A DNA stretch of 64,000 bases from the NCBI GenBank assembly GCA_023231475.1, contig JALJEE010001801.1, positions 1 to 64,000 on the forward strand, given 5' to 3'. Positions 45,001-60,000 of this stretch are shown here, one piece after another (position 1 is the stretch's first letter; every line of letters starts with the position of its first letter). The notes below the pieces were generated by a model. The model did not search any database and was not told the DNA's origin. It saw nothing but the letters and a program-made list of their open reading frames with translations. Both the position numbers and the translations under genes were made by a program. The DNA comes from Seison nebaliae. Taxonomy: Eukaryota > Rotifera > Pararotatoria > Seisonacea > Seisonidae.

Positions 45001-48000
45001 CTTGTCTCCATTGCTCTCCAGTCACATGTTTCCTCTCCCAGATCGTTTTGCCAGTTGTCAACGAAAATTTATCACCGACTTTAATTTTCAATTTTCCGTT
45101 TCTCGCACCTGTTAAATAATAGAAAAATTTGAAACAAATTCCTTCTGTCGTCGTCGGCCAATGAACTATGGAAGCGATGGCAGCTTCGTGTGGAGTGTCA
45201 CGAGCGAAAAACGGTGAATCAACATAGATGAATTTCCCTTTACCATTCTTTCCATCAGTATGATCGCCCAAAGGACCATAATATGAAGTGTCGTTAATAT
45301 CACCTCGATTCCAAGTGACATTATTTGAATTGTCGATGGATTTCCATCCACAAAGATCCGTTTCAAAATCACAAGAATTCTCTCTTAATCGATCGTTGAT
45401 TGAACAACCGGAAAATTCGATATCATCAATAGCGATATCGTCGTCTGACGAATAATCGTACCAATAATAAGAATATGAATAAGATGATGATGGTGACGCT
45501 CGAATTTCTATTTGCCAATTCTTTTCCAAATGTCCCATCTTTTTCCCGATTAAAACTTTCGCCAACACCCAAGTATTCTTCGTATTATATTTATGGTATG
45601 ATTTCGACCAAACCGATTGTGATGATATTTTCGTTTTGTTGCCAGTGGTGGAATTGAAGAGAACTTTCGCTGATAATTCTGCATCGATTCCATTAATGTT
45701 GTAGTAGAATAACATGGTACATTTCTCTGCGGTTTCCGCCAATTTTGGTGAAAGATATTTCGCCGTCGACCAACTACTTCCTAATCTGGCTTCGGCTAAT
45801 AAATAATGACCGTTTATCGTCTCCAAAGTGTGATCGACTTTTGGCCCATGTAATGTCGTTCCAAAAGTGGAATTGACTCGATTCCATGAATATCGACCGT
45901 TACTATTATCGTTCCAACGACATTCGTCTTTCTCAAAATCACAAGGACCACAATTAACTTCATCAGAACCGTCGAGACAATCCACTGCCAAATCGCAATA
46001 TCGTTCGATGGTAATACATTGTTGTGGTATGGTGTCGATACAGGAGAAATAACCATAACCGCAGGTACCTACGGGTGGACTTGTGGTGGTGATTGGTGGT
46101 GGTTGTTGAGTTACGGGTAATTGATGGATATCTTCCATCTTTTTACATTCGGAAGAGATGACGGTATCGTCAATTGAGATGACACTTCCATAAGAATCGA
46201 TTCGACCTTCGATAACGAATCGGAAATTGCCCGTTCCCATTTGCGCCATCACTTCTACTCGGCCAAATTCCGTTATTTCCATTTGACGTGAACGATGTTC
46301 GTAAAGTTTGTTGGAGAAAGCGTTGGAATTATCATCCTGGTAGAAATGTTGCCAAACGGTCAATTTGGCCGTCTGTTTCCCAGCGATGTTGTAGTAAAAA
46401 ATGAGTGAACATTTGCCATTTGATCGTTGATTGATGATTTGGTATATGTCGGACGAGAGGAAATTGTGAGTTTTTGAAAAATAACTGTAGGATAAACTCA
46501 TCAAATAACCATCATTATCCGATCTTGAATGATCGATAGCTACACCCAACCCTGACGGTTTCTTTCTTTCCCATTTCTCCGTTTTCGTCCAATTACACAT
46601 ATTCTCTTCGAAACTACAAATTTCTTTCTGGTCACATTCTGGTAATTTCTCGTCGGATGAATCTCCACAATCATCGACCAAATCACATTTGTATCTAGGA
46701 TCGATACAATTTCCTCGAGTACAATGGAATGGAGTTGGATTGGTGACAGCACACAACTTACTCGCTTGACTCGTCGCCACACCAGGAGGAGAACAAAAGA
46801 TGAATCTGATATCATCAATATGGATGGGCACTGACGAATAATATGTGTTTGACAAAGAAAACTGAATTTGAAATGATCGTTTAATTCCGCCCAGGAATAT
46901 CGTTCCTTCCTCCCAGATTTTACTATTCGCTTTCGTATGAGACACTTCAAAGAGTTTTCCTTTTTCTTCTTGAGCTATTCGAAGATAAACTTTCAATGTA
47001 TTCGATGAAGAACTGTATGTCGTCTTTCCGTTGAAACGATAATTGAATCTCATTTGACAAGCGGAAAATGGAGCGTTCAATTTGGGCGAAGTGAGCAATT
47101 GTTTCGAAAATGAAGAACCCTTCTTTAAACTAGTGACGTAATGTCCACTAGAATTCAAAAATGTATGTGATGGTAATTGGTCGGTGGCGGGCAAAATGGT
47201 CCAATTATTTTTTGAACCCAAATTGGGTTTCCAGCCACATAGATCGTTTGATTCGAAATTGCAATTTCCACAATTCTTCTCATCACTTCCATCGGAGCAA
47301 TCTTTGATGAAATTACAAACTGATGTCATTGGAATTTTCTTTTCACCATTCGCACAATCGAATATGGTTGAGATGGTGGGTGTGGAACATTTTCCGGTGG
47401 AATATTTGATATCGTCAATCGACACATCTGCATATACTCCACTTCCTATTGTTGCTGTTAATCTTATAATATATGCCGTTGTTGTTGCATTTACATTGAT
47501 GGCATGTCTCGACCAGGCACCATCAACAACCGTATCGGAAGTGAGAACATTCTCAGCGAGAACTTTCGCTGTTCCTTTATAAATACCAACAAAATATTTG
47601 TCCACTTTCAATTTAGTCGATGTAGTAACGGTTGTTGTAGCTGATTGGTAATTTAAATATGTGAAGAATTCGAAACAATTTTGAGTTATTTCCGATTTGT
47701 CTTGGACGATTTCCGATTGTATCGTTGATGTAGATCCCGTCATTTTTGAACCAGATCCATAAAGATAATAACCATAGGGACTGTTAAGTGTGTGATCGAC
47801 GGATGGAGCGTTCGATCTCGGTTTATTTTCACCACTAGCTCGTTCCATCAGAAATTTCGATGTTTCATAATTGAAAGTAAAACCGCACATGTCTCGTTCA
47901 AAATCGCAAGTGGCCGGAGGGGAACAAAGTGATCCTTGAATTATTTGAATATCATCGATAGCGATATACGTATTACTTTGTCGTTTTAACGTTCCTTCGA

Positions 48001-51000
48001 AAATCATCTTCCACGATTGGCTGGACGATTTGACAGAAATTGTAGCGATATGCCATTGATCATCGAACACACCACTAATGGAATAGCGAAATGTTTCTTT
48101 TCCGTTAGCTGATTGATAAACTTTCAATTTACCTCCATTCATATTATACAAGAATTTGAAGCAACAATTTTCGATAGGATCATTAAATTTCGAAATTAAT
48201 CGTCCATTGTCCTCACTTGTTGTTTCCGTCGCAGCAGTTGATAACGCCGTCACCATCATGACATGTCCATAGATGGAATTGAATGTAACATCGGATGAAG
48301 GTCCGACCACTGGTGCAATGATGGAAGAAACCAACGTCCTCTTCCATTGGAGGAGATAAGTGTCATCTGAATTATATCCACAAAGTGTGTGCTCTTCAAA
48401 AGTGCACGTTCCAATGACTGTTGATGCACATTCTACGCCCACTCTCAATTTAATATCGTCAATGGCAACCGAACCACTTGAACCGTCGGAGATAGAGGAC
48501 GTTTTGAAGACTAATCGATATCCATTTGATAATTGTTCTCGTACTAACGTCAAACGAGCTTCCAGCCATCGTTTCTTATTCGTTGCGATGTGTTGCCATA
48601 AAACTTTGTCATTATTTGACGAATCTCTCAAAATCAGTTCTAATTTGAAATTCTCTTCTCCGTGTAGGGTGTAGAAGAAAGTGAAACAGGCGATCGTTGA
48701 CGACGCTTCTTGGAGTATGGGACTCAATAATTCACTGGTGACATTATCATGATTTCCGAACGTGGTTCTCGTATAAGCGTAAATTCCTTTTTTCGTTCCA
48801 AGAGTATGATCCGTTGACGGCATATTATACATCGTCGTCATATACGATGTTGACAATTGCCATTTCTTCGATAAGTTCTCCACAACGGTATATTGACAGA
48901 AAGTGTTGTCTTCGAATGAACAATCGAAAATTGAGAAACCGTTATCTGTCGTTGTTGATGGTGTGGTGAAGATGGGTGTATTAGTTTGGATGATGGATGA
49001 TGTGGTGAGAACGTCATCAGCATTCATTCGATAAATGTCGTCGATAGCGATATCGCTAGTTCGTGACGATCGAGCGATTTCCCCAGTCAAATAAATTTGA
49101 TAATGTTTATCAGTATCGTCGATATTGGTATTGTCGAGAGGAATTGATGCCAAATTCCATTCGTTGCCTTGATGTCCATTCTTTCTCCACAATTCTTTCT
49201 TTTCTCCCGTTATCGTCATTTTCGTCACTGTCAAATTTCCCATGGTACTGCCTCGCATATGGTACCAGAACGTCAATTTTTTGTTCGAACTTGAATCGAT
49301 TAATTCTGATAATAATTTCACTTTTGTATCAGCAAAAACTGATCGTGACAAGATGCTGATGTAGAAACCGTCATTCGTTTTCAATGTATGATCGACTATC
49401 GGTCCAGTACCGTTTGTAGTTGATGCACCATGATTAAGTATCCAATTATATCTATTATCATTCGAATTCATCCAACCACAAAGATCGACATTTTCGAAAT
49501 TACAATCGATCGATGGTAGACATGCTCCCTCCGTCACTACCATATCATCGATACCGATGAAATCAACAAATTTTCCTGATTGACTCGATATTCCTGATTC
49601 TCCTAAAAATTGAATGAAATACATTCGATCCGAATCCGTATCACCCGTCAATAAAACGGTAGCATGACTCCAATATTTCTGAGATGAATAACCAGATTTC
49701 TTCCAAATAAACGATCCCGTATCATTGAGTCGAACTGATAATTTGGATGGTATCACTTTCTTCGATTGAACCATATACCAGAAGGAAAGACATTTTATAT
49801 TCGTCTTCGATAATAAGAATGGTTGACTGAATCTCAATAATCCTTTCGCACCATCTTCGTGAGTACTCATGACACAATGAAGGAAAGAACCTTGAGATGT
49901 CATAGTTGTATGATCGAAATCGATATCATAATTGTTCGCTTTAGCCGCTGAACTTTTCTCCAAATACCATGACATTAACGGTTTATTATCATAACTATCA
50001 GACTTAAATTCACAGAGTGGTGACGGATATTCGAATGTGCATACATGACTATAAGGACATTCGCCCTCACTACTCGAAATGTCATCGATGGCGATATCCC
50101 CCGAATAACTACTTCCTGCTACTCCTTCAATTTCCATTCGCCATAAATCTGATGATGATTTCATCGTGACGGAAACTTGTCTCCACACCGGTCCTTCATC
50201 GCCATACCTTGACCATTGGATAATTCGCGCGTTGTTACTGTGAGTGAATTGATAGACATTTAATCGATTTACCGTCTCTCCAAACATATAATACCAGAAA
50301 GTGATACAAAAATTTTTATTTCCCGATTGGAATGATGAAGCGAGAATGGCTTTATCGTTTTTTTTTGTCGGATACGATGTTTCCAAATAAGCGAAATATC
50401 CACTTCCTGTCGTATGATCAACTTCCGGTCCGGTTTGTGTCGTTCCCGTTCCCTTATTCGATAAACTCCATGTCAATTCCGCTCCATTTAATAAAGAGAA
50501 ATATTCGCAGAAATTTCCTGAATCGAACGTACAATTTAAAGATTTATCTGATTCCGAATATAAATCTTTCTGATAACAATCGATCATTTCAAAATTATCA
50601 ATGGCCACATTATAATCGGGAATGTTGGTCATGTCACTTCTGAACCAATAATAATCGTCATCGTCATATTCGGCGGTGAAGATGAATTGAAGTCGATCCT
50701 TCACTCGTCCCAAATGGTGTTCGAAAGTGAGCCATCCCTTATTTTTGGGTCCATAAAAATTGGTGATTTTCTTCGTTGTTCCATTTCGATATCTCATTTT
50801 CAATTGGATCATCGTGTCTTGTGTACCATCTAAACGGTATGAAAATTTGATACGACAAGACGAACCGAACGGTCCATGGAAAGGAGTTTTCATTCGTGCT
50901 TGTGCCCAAGTGTTGCCTTTTCTCGAATCGACCATCATGAAAGATTTGTGGTCGTCGGTGATGGAGGAATTCTTCACAAACAACCATTGATATTCTCCAG

Positions 51001-54000
51001 AACTATAATCTTGCCATCCACACGAATTGTCGGTGAATGAACATTTCGCACACAATTCATCTTCCTCGTTACCATTCTGACAATCTTTCACAAAATTACA
51101 CATCGATTCTTCCATTATACATCCCGAATTATTCGGACAACTTACTGTTCCGTGTGTGCAACCGGTCGGTTTGATGGTTGGTGTATTGACGATTGGTAAC
51201 GTGACATTCTCTCCCGCCAATTTACAACCAGGTGTGAATGAGATGTCATCGATGGCATAAGTGACTTGATCGATCATAGCTTCGATAATCACTTGGAATG
51301 ATCGTGTCTCGTTAATGACGAACCAATGACGGTCCCATCGTCTTTGTCGATTCACTTCTAATAATTTCCATATTTGTCGATCGTCTTTTCCCACTCCCAT
51401 TTGAGTACGGAGCATTATTCGTAGATATCCTTTATCTTTCATCACCACAAATGCTTGATCGAACCACGCGTCCAACTGGAAGCGCATTATACAAACATCC
51501 CGATTATACTCATCTGTAATTCCGTTAGTTCCCGCGAAAACTGGTGAACCGATACCATAAATTTTTCCAGTTTCAGCATAATCCGAATCGATAAATAACA
51601 CATTTCCTTCGTGTGTGCCCAATGTGTGATCTCGTGTTGGACCGGTGTCGATATTATCGGCAAAATCCGCTTCGTCCACTTCCCATCCTTCCATGAACAG
51701 GATATCAGTTTCCTCCATTTCTATCACCCAATTACACATGTCACTATTCTCGAAATCACAATTCACATACGACTTACACATTTCAATTTCTTCATCCGAT
51801 TTATCTCCACAATCATCCACCATATCACACTTCTGATACATTTCGATACAATTGCCTCGTTTACATTGAAATTGTTTGTAACTACAAGACGTTTTCGGTT
51901 GTCCGTAGAGACATTCATAAAATGAAATGTCATCCAATGCCAACATACTGCCCACGCCCTCATAACGATATCCGTAGAATCTCATCGAATATACCTCGAC
52001 GATATGCCCCAATTGATATCTGGCTTTTCTCCAAACCGGCGCTTGTGTATCCACTTCGACCACACTCGCATAATTGTATTGATCGCCAAATTCCAATTCC
52101 AAATCAATTTCATTATTTATATGACCGTCGATATAATAATAGAATTCCACCTCACAACTCGGCTTCGCCCCATGAAGTTCAACGGCCGAACTTCTCATAA
52201 TTCCAGAATTTCCATAAATCAATTCATTTTCATCATTTCGGTTTAAGAGACTCATATAATGACCGGAAGCAACTTTCGTTGTGTGATCTCTATCTGGTCC
52301 ATCTATCGCCATTTTCGCCTGTTGTAATTTCCAATAATATTTTCCTGGTGGTACCTCATTCTCCCAGACACATTGGCCATGTCGTTCGAAATTGCACGCT
52401 CCACATTGCTCGTCAGAATGATCGCGACAATCCACAATGAAATCACAAACTCGATCCATCGGAATCACTTCCGCCGTATCGTTACATTTGAAAACGGCCG
52501 GTGCCGTACACGAACTGGTGTCCATAAATAAAACGTCATCGATAGCCATATGATATGAAGCGGATTTTGTGGTGGGAATTAATCGACCAGTAAATTTGAA
52601 ATACATCGGAATTGATTGGACGTTATCAATTGATATTTGGACGAGTTTCCACGTCATATTCGTCGACTGTTTGGACGGACTATCCCACAAATTCTTCTCA
52701 ATAAATTTTCCACCCGATAATGTGTATTGTTTCAATGTTAAACTTCCCATATTGTTCACGTCGTCGCCATTGATCCAATACCAGAATTGGAAACATCCTA
52801 ATTGTAAATAATTCAATTTCGTCGGAATGTAAAGTGGGGAAAGAACATCAATCTCGTTGGAAATCGACGAATTCGTCAATAAAGCCAATGGAGAAATCCA
52901 CAAGAATTTGCCCGTACTCACTTTTAACGAATGATCTAATGACGGCGCTTTTTTGACCTTAGCCGATTCCGATAAAAATCTATATCGCAATATTTCTCTC
53001 GACGTCCTCCACCAGAAGTAGTCGTGGAAGAACGGTTTATCCTTCTCCGTTTTTTTCGAGTGCCAACCACAAGAATCCTGATCGAACGTACAACTGATTT
53101 GTGGAGGACAACGTCGATTCAATTCAAATTTTACATCATCAATACCAATTCCGGTGTTTTCCCAACTGCCGAATTCGGCTTCGAATACTATTTGGAAAGC
53201 TGATTTGCTACTAATCGTCAATGAAATTCGATGCCATTCATGATCGAATCCTCCACGTAGTGACAACAATTCCGGAACTTTATTCACGCCTTTCTTCCTC
53301 ATATAAACACGGAGGAAATTAAGTGCACCACTTGACATAACCGTATAAAATGAAAGACACGATTGTTTCTTCATTCTCACCACATCGATTAAAGGAGAAA
53401 TCAATTGGGATTTCTTATGCAAGTTTTGGAAATCGTTATCTATCCACATGAAATGACCGGCGGGTGTTTGATAGGTATGATCGGTGGTGGGCGCATATGG
53501 TGAATTGATTTGGGAGGAATTGATTCGTTTCCAATTGAGGACGTTGTTGATGTCGTTGGTGTAATGACATTCGTCTTCGAAATCGCAAGTTAGTCGATTA
53601 TTTTTAGCACATTCTCCAAATGTCGTTATCACTTCATCGATTGCTACATATGAACCTTCAATTTTCGGTGTTTCGTACATGAACAAGAGGAAAGTGGCGT
53701 CCATCGTTGTCACTTCCTGATCGATGGCGGTATGTTGCCACACTTCGTCTAAAGTGCTTTGTCGTTGCCAGATGATCGTGGAGGAGGTGGTGGAATTGAG
53801 AATCACTTTCAGTTTAGTGTCACCACCACCAAACGTTTGATACCAGAAGGAGAAACAGAATTTTTTATTGAACGGAATTTGATTATTTAATTTCATAATC
53901 GATGTGATCAATGTCGTTGGTTGATTATAAACGACGTTCGCTAACATGACATAAGTATCTGTCCGTCCGTAATGATCGGTTGACGGTCCATATCGTTTCC

Positions 54001-57000
54001 GTCCCACTGACGATTTCTTTCTCGAAAATTTCGTTGTTATTGATGTCGATATGAAATTGCAGGTGTCTTTGTTGAAGTTGCAACTAAATAAATTATTCGC
54101 TATCGGTTTCGTTGTTGTCATTGGACTGATGGTGGTCATTGTACATGATGTTTGTTGATGATTAATCTCATCAATCGCCACAGAACCAAAGAGAGAAATT
54201 CCTTTTACTCCCTCAATAATCAGATAATAAGTTGGATCAGTAATATCATAATCGATCGATAAATAATTCCATTCTTCATATTTGATGTCGTCCGATGTTT
54301 TCGATGTCCAGATTAATCTTTTACTATTCGGTTGTTGTTCTGCACCAGATTTGATGGTTGACGATTGATGATAAATGTTGATCGTTCCGGAATTGATATT
54401 GTGGAAATAATAATAAAAAGAGAAACAAAATTTCGAATTTATTTTCGATGGATCAACTTCCATCAATTCGGAAAGGATCGTCGCCTTCTCATTTAATATC
54501 ATCATTTCATAATCGAGTATCAGAAAACGGTTATTTTCGTCTCCCTCATGATCCGCTGAAGGTTTTCTGTAATGCTTTCCATTCGTCAATAACCAATCAA
54601 AACTTTCTTTTTCGTCATAATCCGAAAAGTAACCACAAGTGTCCAAGTCGAATGTACATGATAAAATCGGTGGACAAGCACCACCACTTCTCAACATAAA
54701 ATCGTCAACAGCAATTTTCGTCACAACATTTCCATTGTTGTTGTTATTGTTGGTGTTCTCGAAATCGCTTCCCAAAAATTTCAAATGATATTCTTCCGAT
54801 TGTTGTGGAATGGTCACTCGGGCCATTCGCCACATGTTGCCATGGTTACCTTTTCGTTCCCACAATTTCTTCTCATTCAAATAAACTTGCAACGTCTTCA
54901 TATCACTCACATGCGCATTTAAATTATACCAGAATTCGAAACATGAATCCTGAAAAGATTCGTAAAATGGTGGACTGGTCAACACTCCCGTTCTTCCGTC
55001 GTTCACTGAGAACTTTCTATCCAAATAAAGATAATGTCCAAATTTCGTTCCATAAGTATGATCAGTTTTCGGTCGAGTTTCATTTGTTACTAATAGACCT
55101 GTTCCTCTTCTCCACCATAATGTCGTCGTTTTATTCGATGTCCATCCACATTGATCTCGTTCGAAATCACATTCATTCCGTTCTTCACATTCTCCCATAT
55201 TCAAACTTATACTATCGATAGCGGCATTCATTAATCTCGTCGATGATGAGAAACCGATAAAAACCAGTCGGAAATCACTTCTCGACCATCTCAACGGAAG
55301 AGTAGCAGATTTCCAGAAGAAACTTCTCGTTCCTCGTTTCCTCCAAATAGTTGTACGTCTTAATATCTTTTGTTTCCTGTCATAATATTCGATATCCACT
55401 TCTAATTTCGCCCCATGATTTCCCAAAAGATGATAATAGAATTGAAAACAATTCGATTCTGTCATCGGTGGCAACCAAGTGGAAGTTAGTTCCGCTGTTT
55501 CATTCAATTTATTCGATTGGAAATACACGTAAAATCCATCACCATCAGCATCAGATAATGGTAAATTGTGAATGGTGGTAGCCGTCGTAGTATTGATTCG
55601 TTGGAAGAGAGAATTTGTTGTGGTGCCATTCGAAGTGTAGAGACACATATCCCAATCGAATTGACACGATGCCAATTGACTGATAGAAAGAATGGGATTT
55701 GCTGCTTCTGGAATGATCGTATAATTAGTGGCACAAGACGAAGGACGAAATTTCAAGTCGTCGATTAAAATATCTGAATATTTATCACTATCTTTCGTCA
55801 CTCCTCGAATTACAATTCTCAAATTCGTGGTTGTTCGTGGAATTGAGAGAATGGCATGAGACCAACCGTCGCCCATACTCCCCGCCACATACCAGACACG
55901 TCGATCTGCATTTTCACTCCTTAATATCACGATAAGTTCACTGTTAGCGGTGGTTGACATATGGAACCAGAAATCGAGACAATGATCTGTATATCGTCTC
56001 AACCATTCACTTTCGATATCGGCATAATTTCCTGCGATATGGTTCTTGTACATGAGAACGTAACCGTTCCCACTATTGAGTGTGTGATCTTTTCTGATAT
56101 TCGTTTTCGACGCTTTACTAATTTGCCAATCGATCACATTCTTCGGATTATTCGCCCATTCGCTACACATTTCTCTCGTTTCAAAATCACACATTCCGTT
56201 CGACAGGATTGAACATCTCCCATTCTTTAACGACACATCATCCAATGCTATCAATTGCATATTCGTCGGTCCGAAAAGCATCGATGCCGTCATGATGGAC
56301 TGGAAAATTATTTGATATGTGTCTTCATCACCTTCCATGATATTGGCCTCTCCCATCAACCATTCACCTTCGTGGTGGTAATTTCTGCTCCAAATTCGAT
56401 GATCGACCAATTTATTTTCTCGTTTGTCTTGATATCGTCGATAGATATTGAGTGTGTGTTGTCCATGAATAATGGAATAGAATTGGAGACATCGAATTTT
56501 TTGTTGGGACGTGTATTTTGGTGAGAGCAATTGAGAGGTACCTTTGAACGCCACATTCTTCAACGATTCCGTTGACGTGTACATATAATTGCCGAAATCA
56601 GTCAACGAAGTATGACTCGGTACGAAATGAGGAGCGGATGCTGATGTCGATTGCTTACCATCATAATAATTCCATCGATATCTCGGATGAATTAAATCAG
56701 AAATGACTTTATAATTACAAATTTTCGTATCGTCAAATGAACAAATATATCCGATTTCTGACGAATCGACACACTTTCCCCCACTTACGAAAATATCATC
56801 AATTGCCCACGCCGATAATTCATCCGACGACGTTTTATCAGTCGCGATAATTCGAAATTTATACGGAACATCTCCAGAAATGGTAAATCGAGCGAGATGC
56901 CACGTCATTCCTTGAGTACCATAACGGACCCAAATCGTTTCGTCACCATCAATTTTATTCACTCTCAATCGATCAATACTCTCCCCATGAAGATAATAAT

Positions 57001-60000
57001 AGAATTGAACACAATTATCATTTTGTAGTTGTGGAGAATCGAGTGAAGCATTTACACCTTTCTTTTGATTGGATACACCTAAAAATTTACCATAAACTGT
57101 TCCTTTCGTATGGTCGAAAGCTGGAAATGGATTATAGGAGAAAAGTGCTTGTTTCACCGAAAATTGATTGTGTGCTGATTGCTTAATCACATAATGACAA
57201 GTTCCACCGTCTTCGAAATCACAATCGTTTATACCAACTGCTTTCGTCGTTCTCGTTGTGGTTGTCGTTGTGGTAGTAACGACGGTGGTCGTTTTTTTCG
57301 GATCAGCAAAACTCGGGATCATAGAACATTGTTCATGGAGTGATAATGACAAATCGTCTAATTTGATGAGATAACTGTAACCGGAATCTGGTTGTACGGA
57401 AAAGAAGATTCGATATCGACGATATTGGTCCATTTGTGGAGGAAATTTGGAGAAATCGATTGGAACCGAAGCGAAATTCCATTCATCCGTTCGTTCACCT
57501 GTCATCGACCAAATTAACACATTCTCTCTCGCATCGAACGGACTAACTTTTGGTAATAAGAATTCGAGGAAAACGTACAATTTCACCGTTTTCGAATCGG
57601 AAATATGATACCAGAAATGGAAACATTCTTTGTCGTTAGTGAATGAAGAGATTTCACTATAAAATTCATATTCCGGTGTTATCGACCAGAAATTTGGTAC
57701 GAATTCTAAATAATGTCCTTTCTCCGTTTGATAAGTGTGATCGATACCGGAAGAAATATGCCAATACATATCGTCCTGAATTTTCCAGGAGCAGGTACTT
57801 CCCGTTTCAAAATTACATGTCCATTTCGACGGACAATTACCGGCAAAAACTGAAATATCATCAATCGCAATAACGTCGTCGGATGAGACTTGGTTTGCGG
57901 TGAGAACTTGGAAGAATAATCGATAATCGATTGAACTGTCTTCACCAGTGAGGAATTTCCCGAATTCTTCACTCTCATCGAAATATTTGGAAAATGTTGG
58001 TAAATTCACATAAATGTTGTGCCATCTCGAATCCATATTGACTTCTTTGGATGTCCATTTCAATTTTTTCTTTCCATCAGATGTTAAGGCGGAAACAGAA
58101 ATCGAACCAGTTGACGGTCCTTTCCTTAACAGATAAAATTGGAGACAATGTTTCTGTCGAATGTTGTTGCGTAATTTCGGCGTTTCTAAAATGACCTTCG
58201 TATTGACGGGACATTTGGAATCGACTTGCATATAATTTCCGTAACGATCGTCACTAAACGTATGATCGTTGAATGATGGAGTATCTGCCGCTTTCTTCAT
58301 TTGCCAATTGCACGAATTCTCCTTATCATTCTTCATTCCACATAATTGATTCGATGTTGATGATTCGAAATCGCATTCAAATAATTTCAATGAATCTGAT
58401 TTACAGAATTGTCCCATATCTGTCGTAATGTCGTCGATTCCGATGGAGGAATAATAAACTTCTTTATTGGAAACAAAAACGAGATTGAATAATGTTTTCG
58501 AAGCGAGATTAACCGCTGCCAATTTCCAATCGGTTCCTTGATCGCCATTTTTCTCCCATAACAGAATTCGATCTCCAACTCTGTCATTGTCTTCGTTGAC
58601 TGGTTCGAGGAAGAGTCGAATGAATGACGAATTTGAATAAGCGTATAAATGATACCAGAATGTGATACATCCTTTCTTCATTCCCGATAATGATGAATTA
58701 CTTTTCAATGTTAATTCGGCCGAATGGGACGTTTTTAGGGGTGTCACATATCCTTTCGTCTGGTGACCAATTGAGGCTGATACCATCCAATCATAACCGA
58801 GAGACCAACCACAGGAATCGATATTGAAATCACAATCGAGATCGGTGGTAATCGGATCTTTATACATGTATGGTCGTCGTGTAGTGGTCATTCTTTCTTT
58901 TTCCGCTTCCAACGGTTGAGCACCACAATATTGATTGAGGAAGAAAATATCATCAATAGCGATGATATTCGGTGCTTGTGGACTGATGAGAAGTGCTTCA
59001 ATAATGATTCGATAATCATCAGATGAACTGAAACCGATTTGTCCATATTTCCATTTTGGTGCCATACCTTGATTCTGAGAATAACTCCATAACAACACCT
59101 TCCTCACATGATCTCCATCCGATACTACGTCGAGATAAATGTTCAATTTTACTGACGGATTAATGGCGTTGTCTAAGAAGTACCAGAAAGTGAGACAATG
59201 ACCAGAATAACCAGTGGCTGATAACCGTTTTGAGATGATTTGTGCGTCTTGATTCTGTTGGACGAGAATGGGATAATCGATGTAAGCGAAATGACCATCT
59301 CCTGTACCGGTCGTATGATCGTTTGATGGTTTTGTTGAGGACGAGATATGATCATCAGTTATTTCATTTCCGGTTCCAACAGTCCAAGCGAAATCAGTTC
59401 CGAATAAATTTCTCCATTCACATAAAGAATTCTTTTCAAAATTACAATTTCCTTTATCCACTTCGACACACGAGCCCATTTGCAACATAATATCATCAAC
59501 AGCCACTCCGGCTTTCACCCCCGTGTCGTTGTTACATTTGACGTTAAATTCGATGAGAAATTGATCAGCATATTGAATACCTGATTTCGTGATATCTTCT
59601 TCCATATAAAGCCATTGCATTTTCGGTGCATGATGCAATGGAACTTTGATGAGAAGTTTATGATTTGATTCGGTTTCCGTTTTGGGCGATTGAACATAAA
59701 CTCGGAATTTGATGTTTTGATTCACTGTCGTCTGTAGGTACCAGAAAGAGAGACATTGTGTTTGACGGAATGGAATAATTTCCGATTTCATAATTGCCTT
59801 TTCATCCTTCTTTCTTAATTTCATATTAGCATATGCCACATTTCCCGAATAGGTGTTGAGTGTGTGATCGCGATAGAGTAGGGGGACGTAGAGGGCGAGT
59901 AATTTTTTCCATTTAACATGTGAGTTCTCGTCATTGGTTAAGGAGCAGGCGTCAATTCCTCCGTTATCTTCGAATGTGCAACGTGTCAAATTATGTTTGA

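Noticed and set aside
40060-52510. Regularly spaced similar segments suggesting a CRISPR-like or satellite array
   Set aside because: The regularity comes from diverged protein domain repeats (MAM and LDLa), not from identical DNA repeats.
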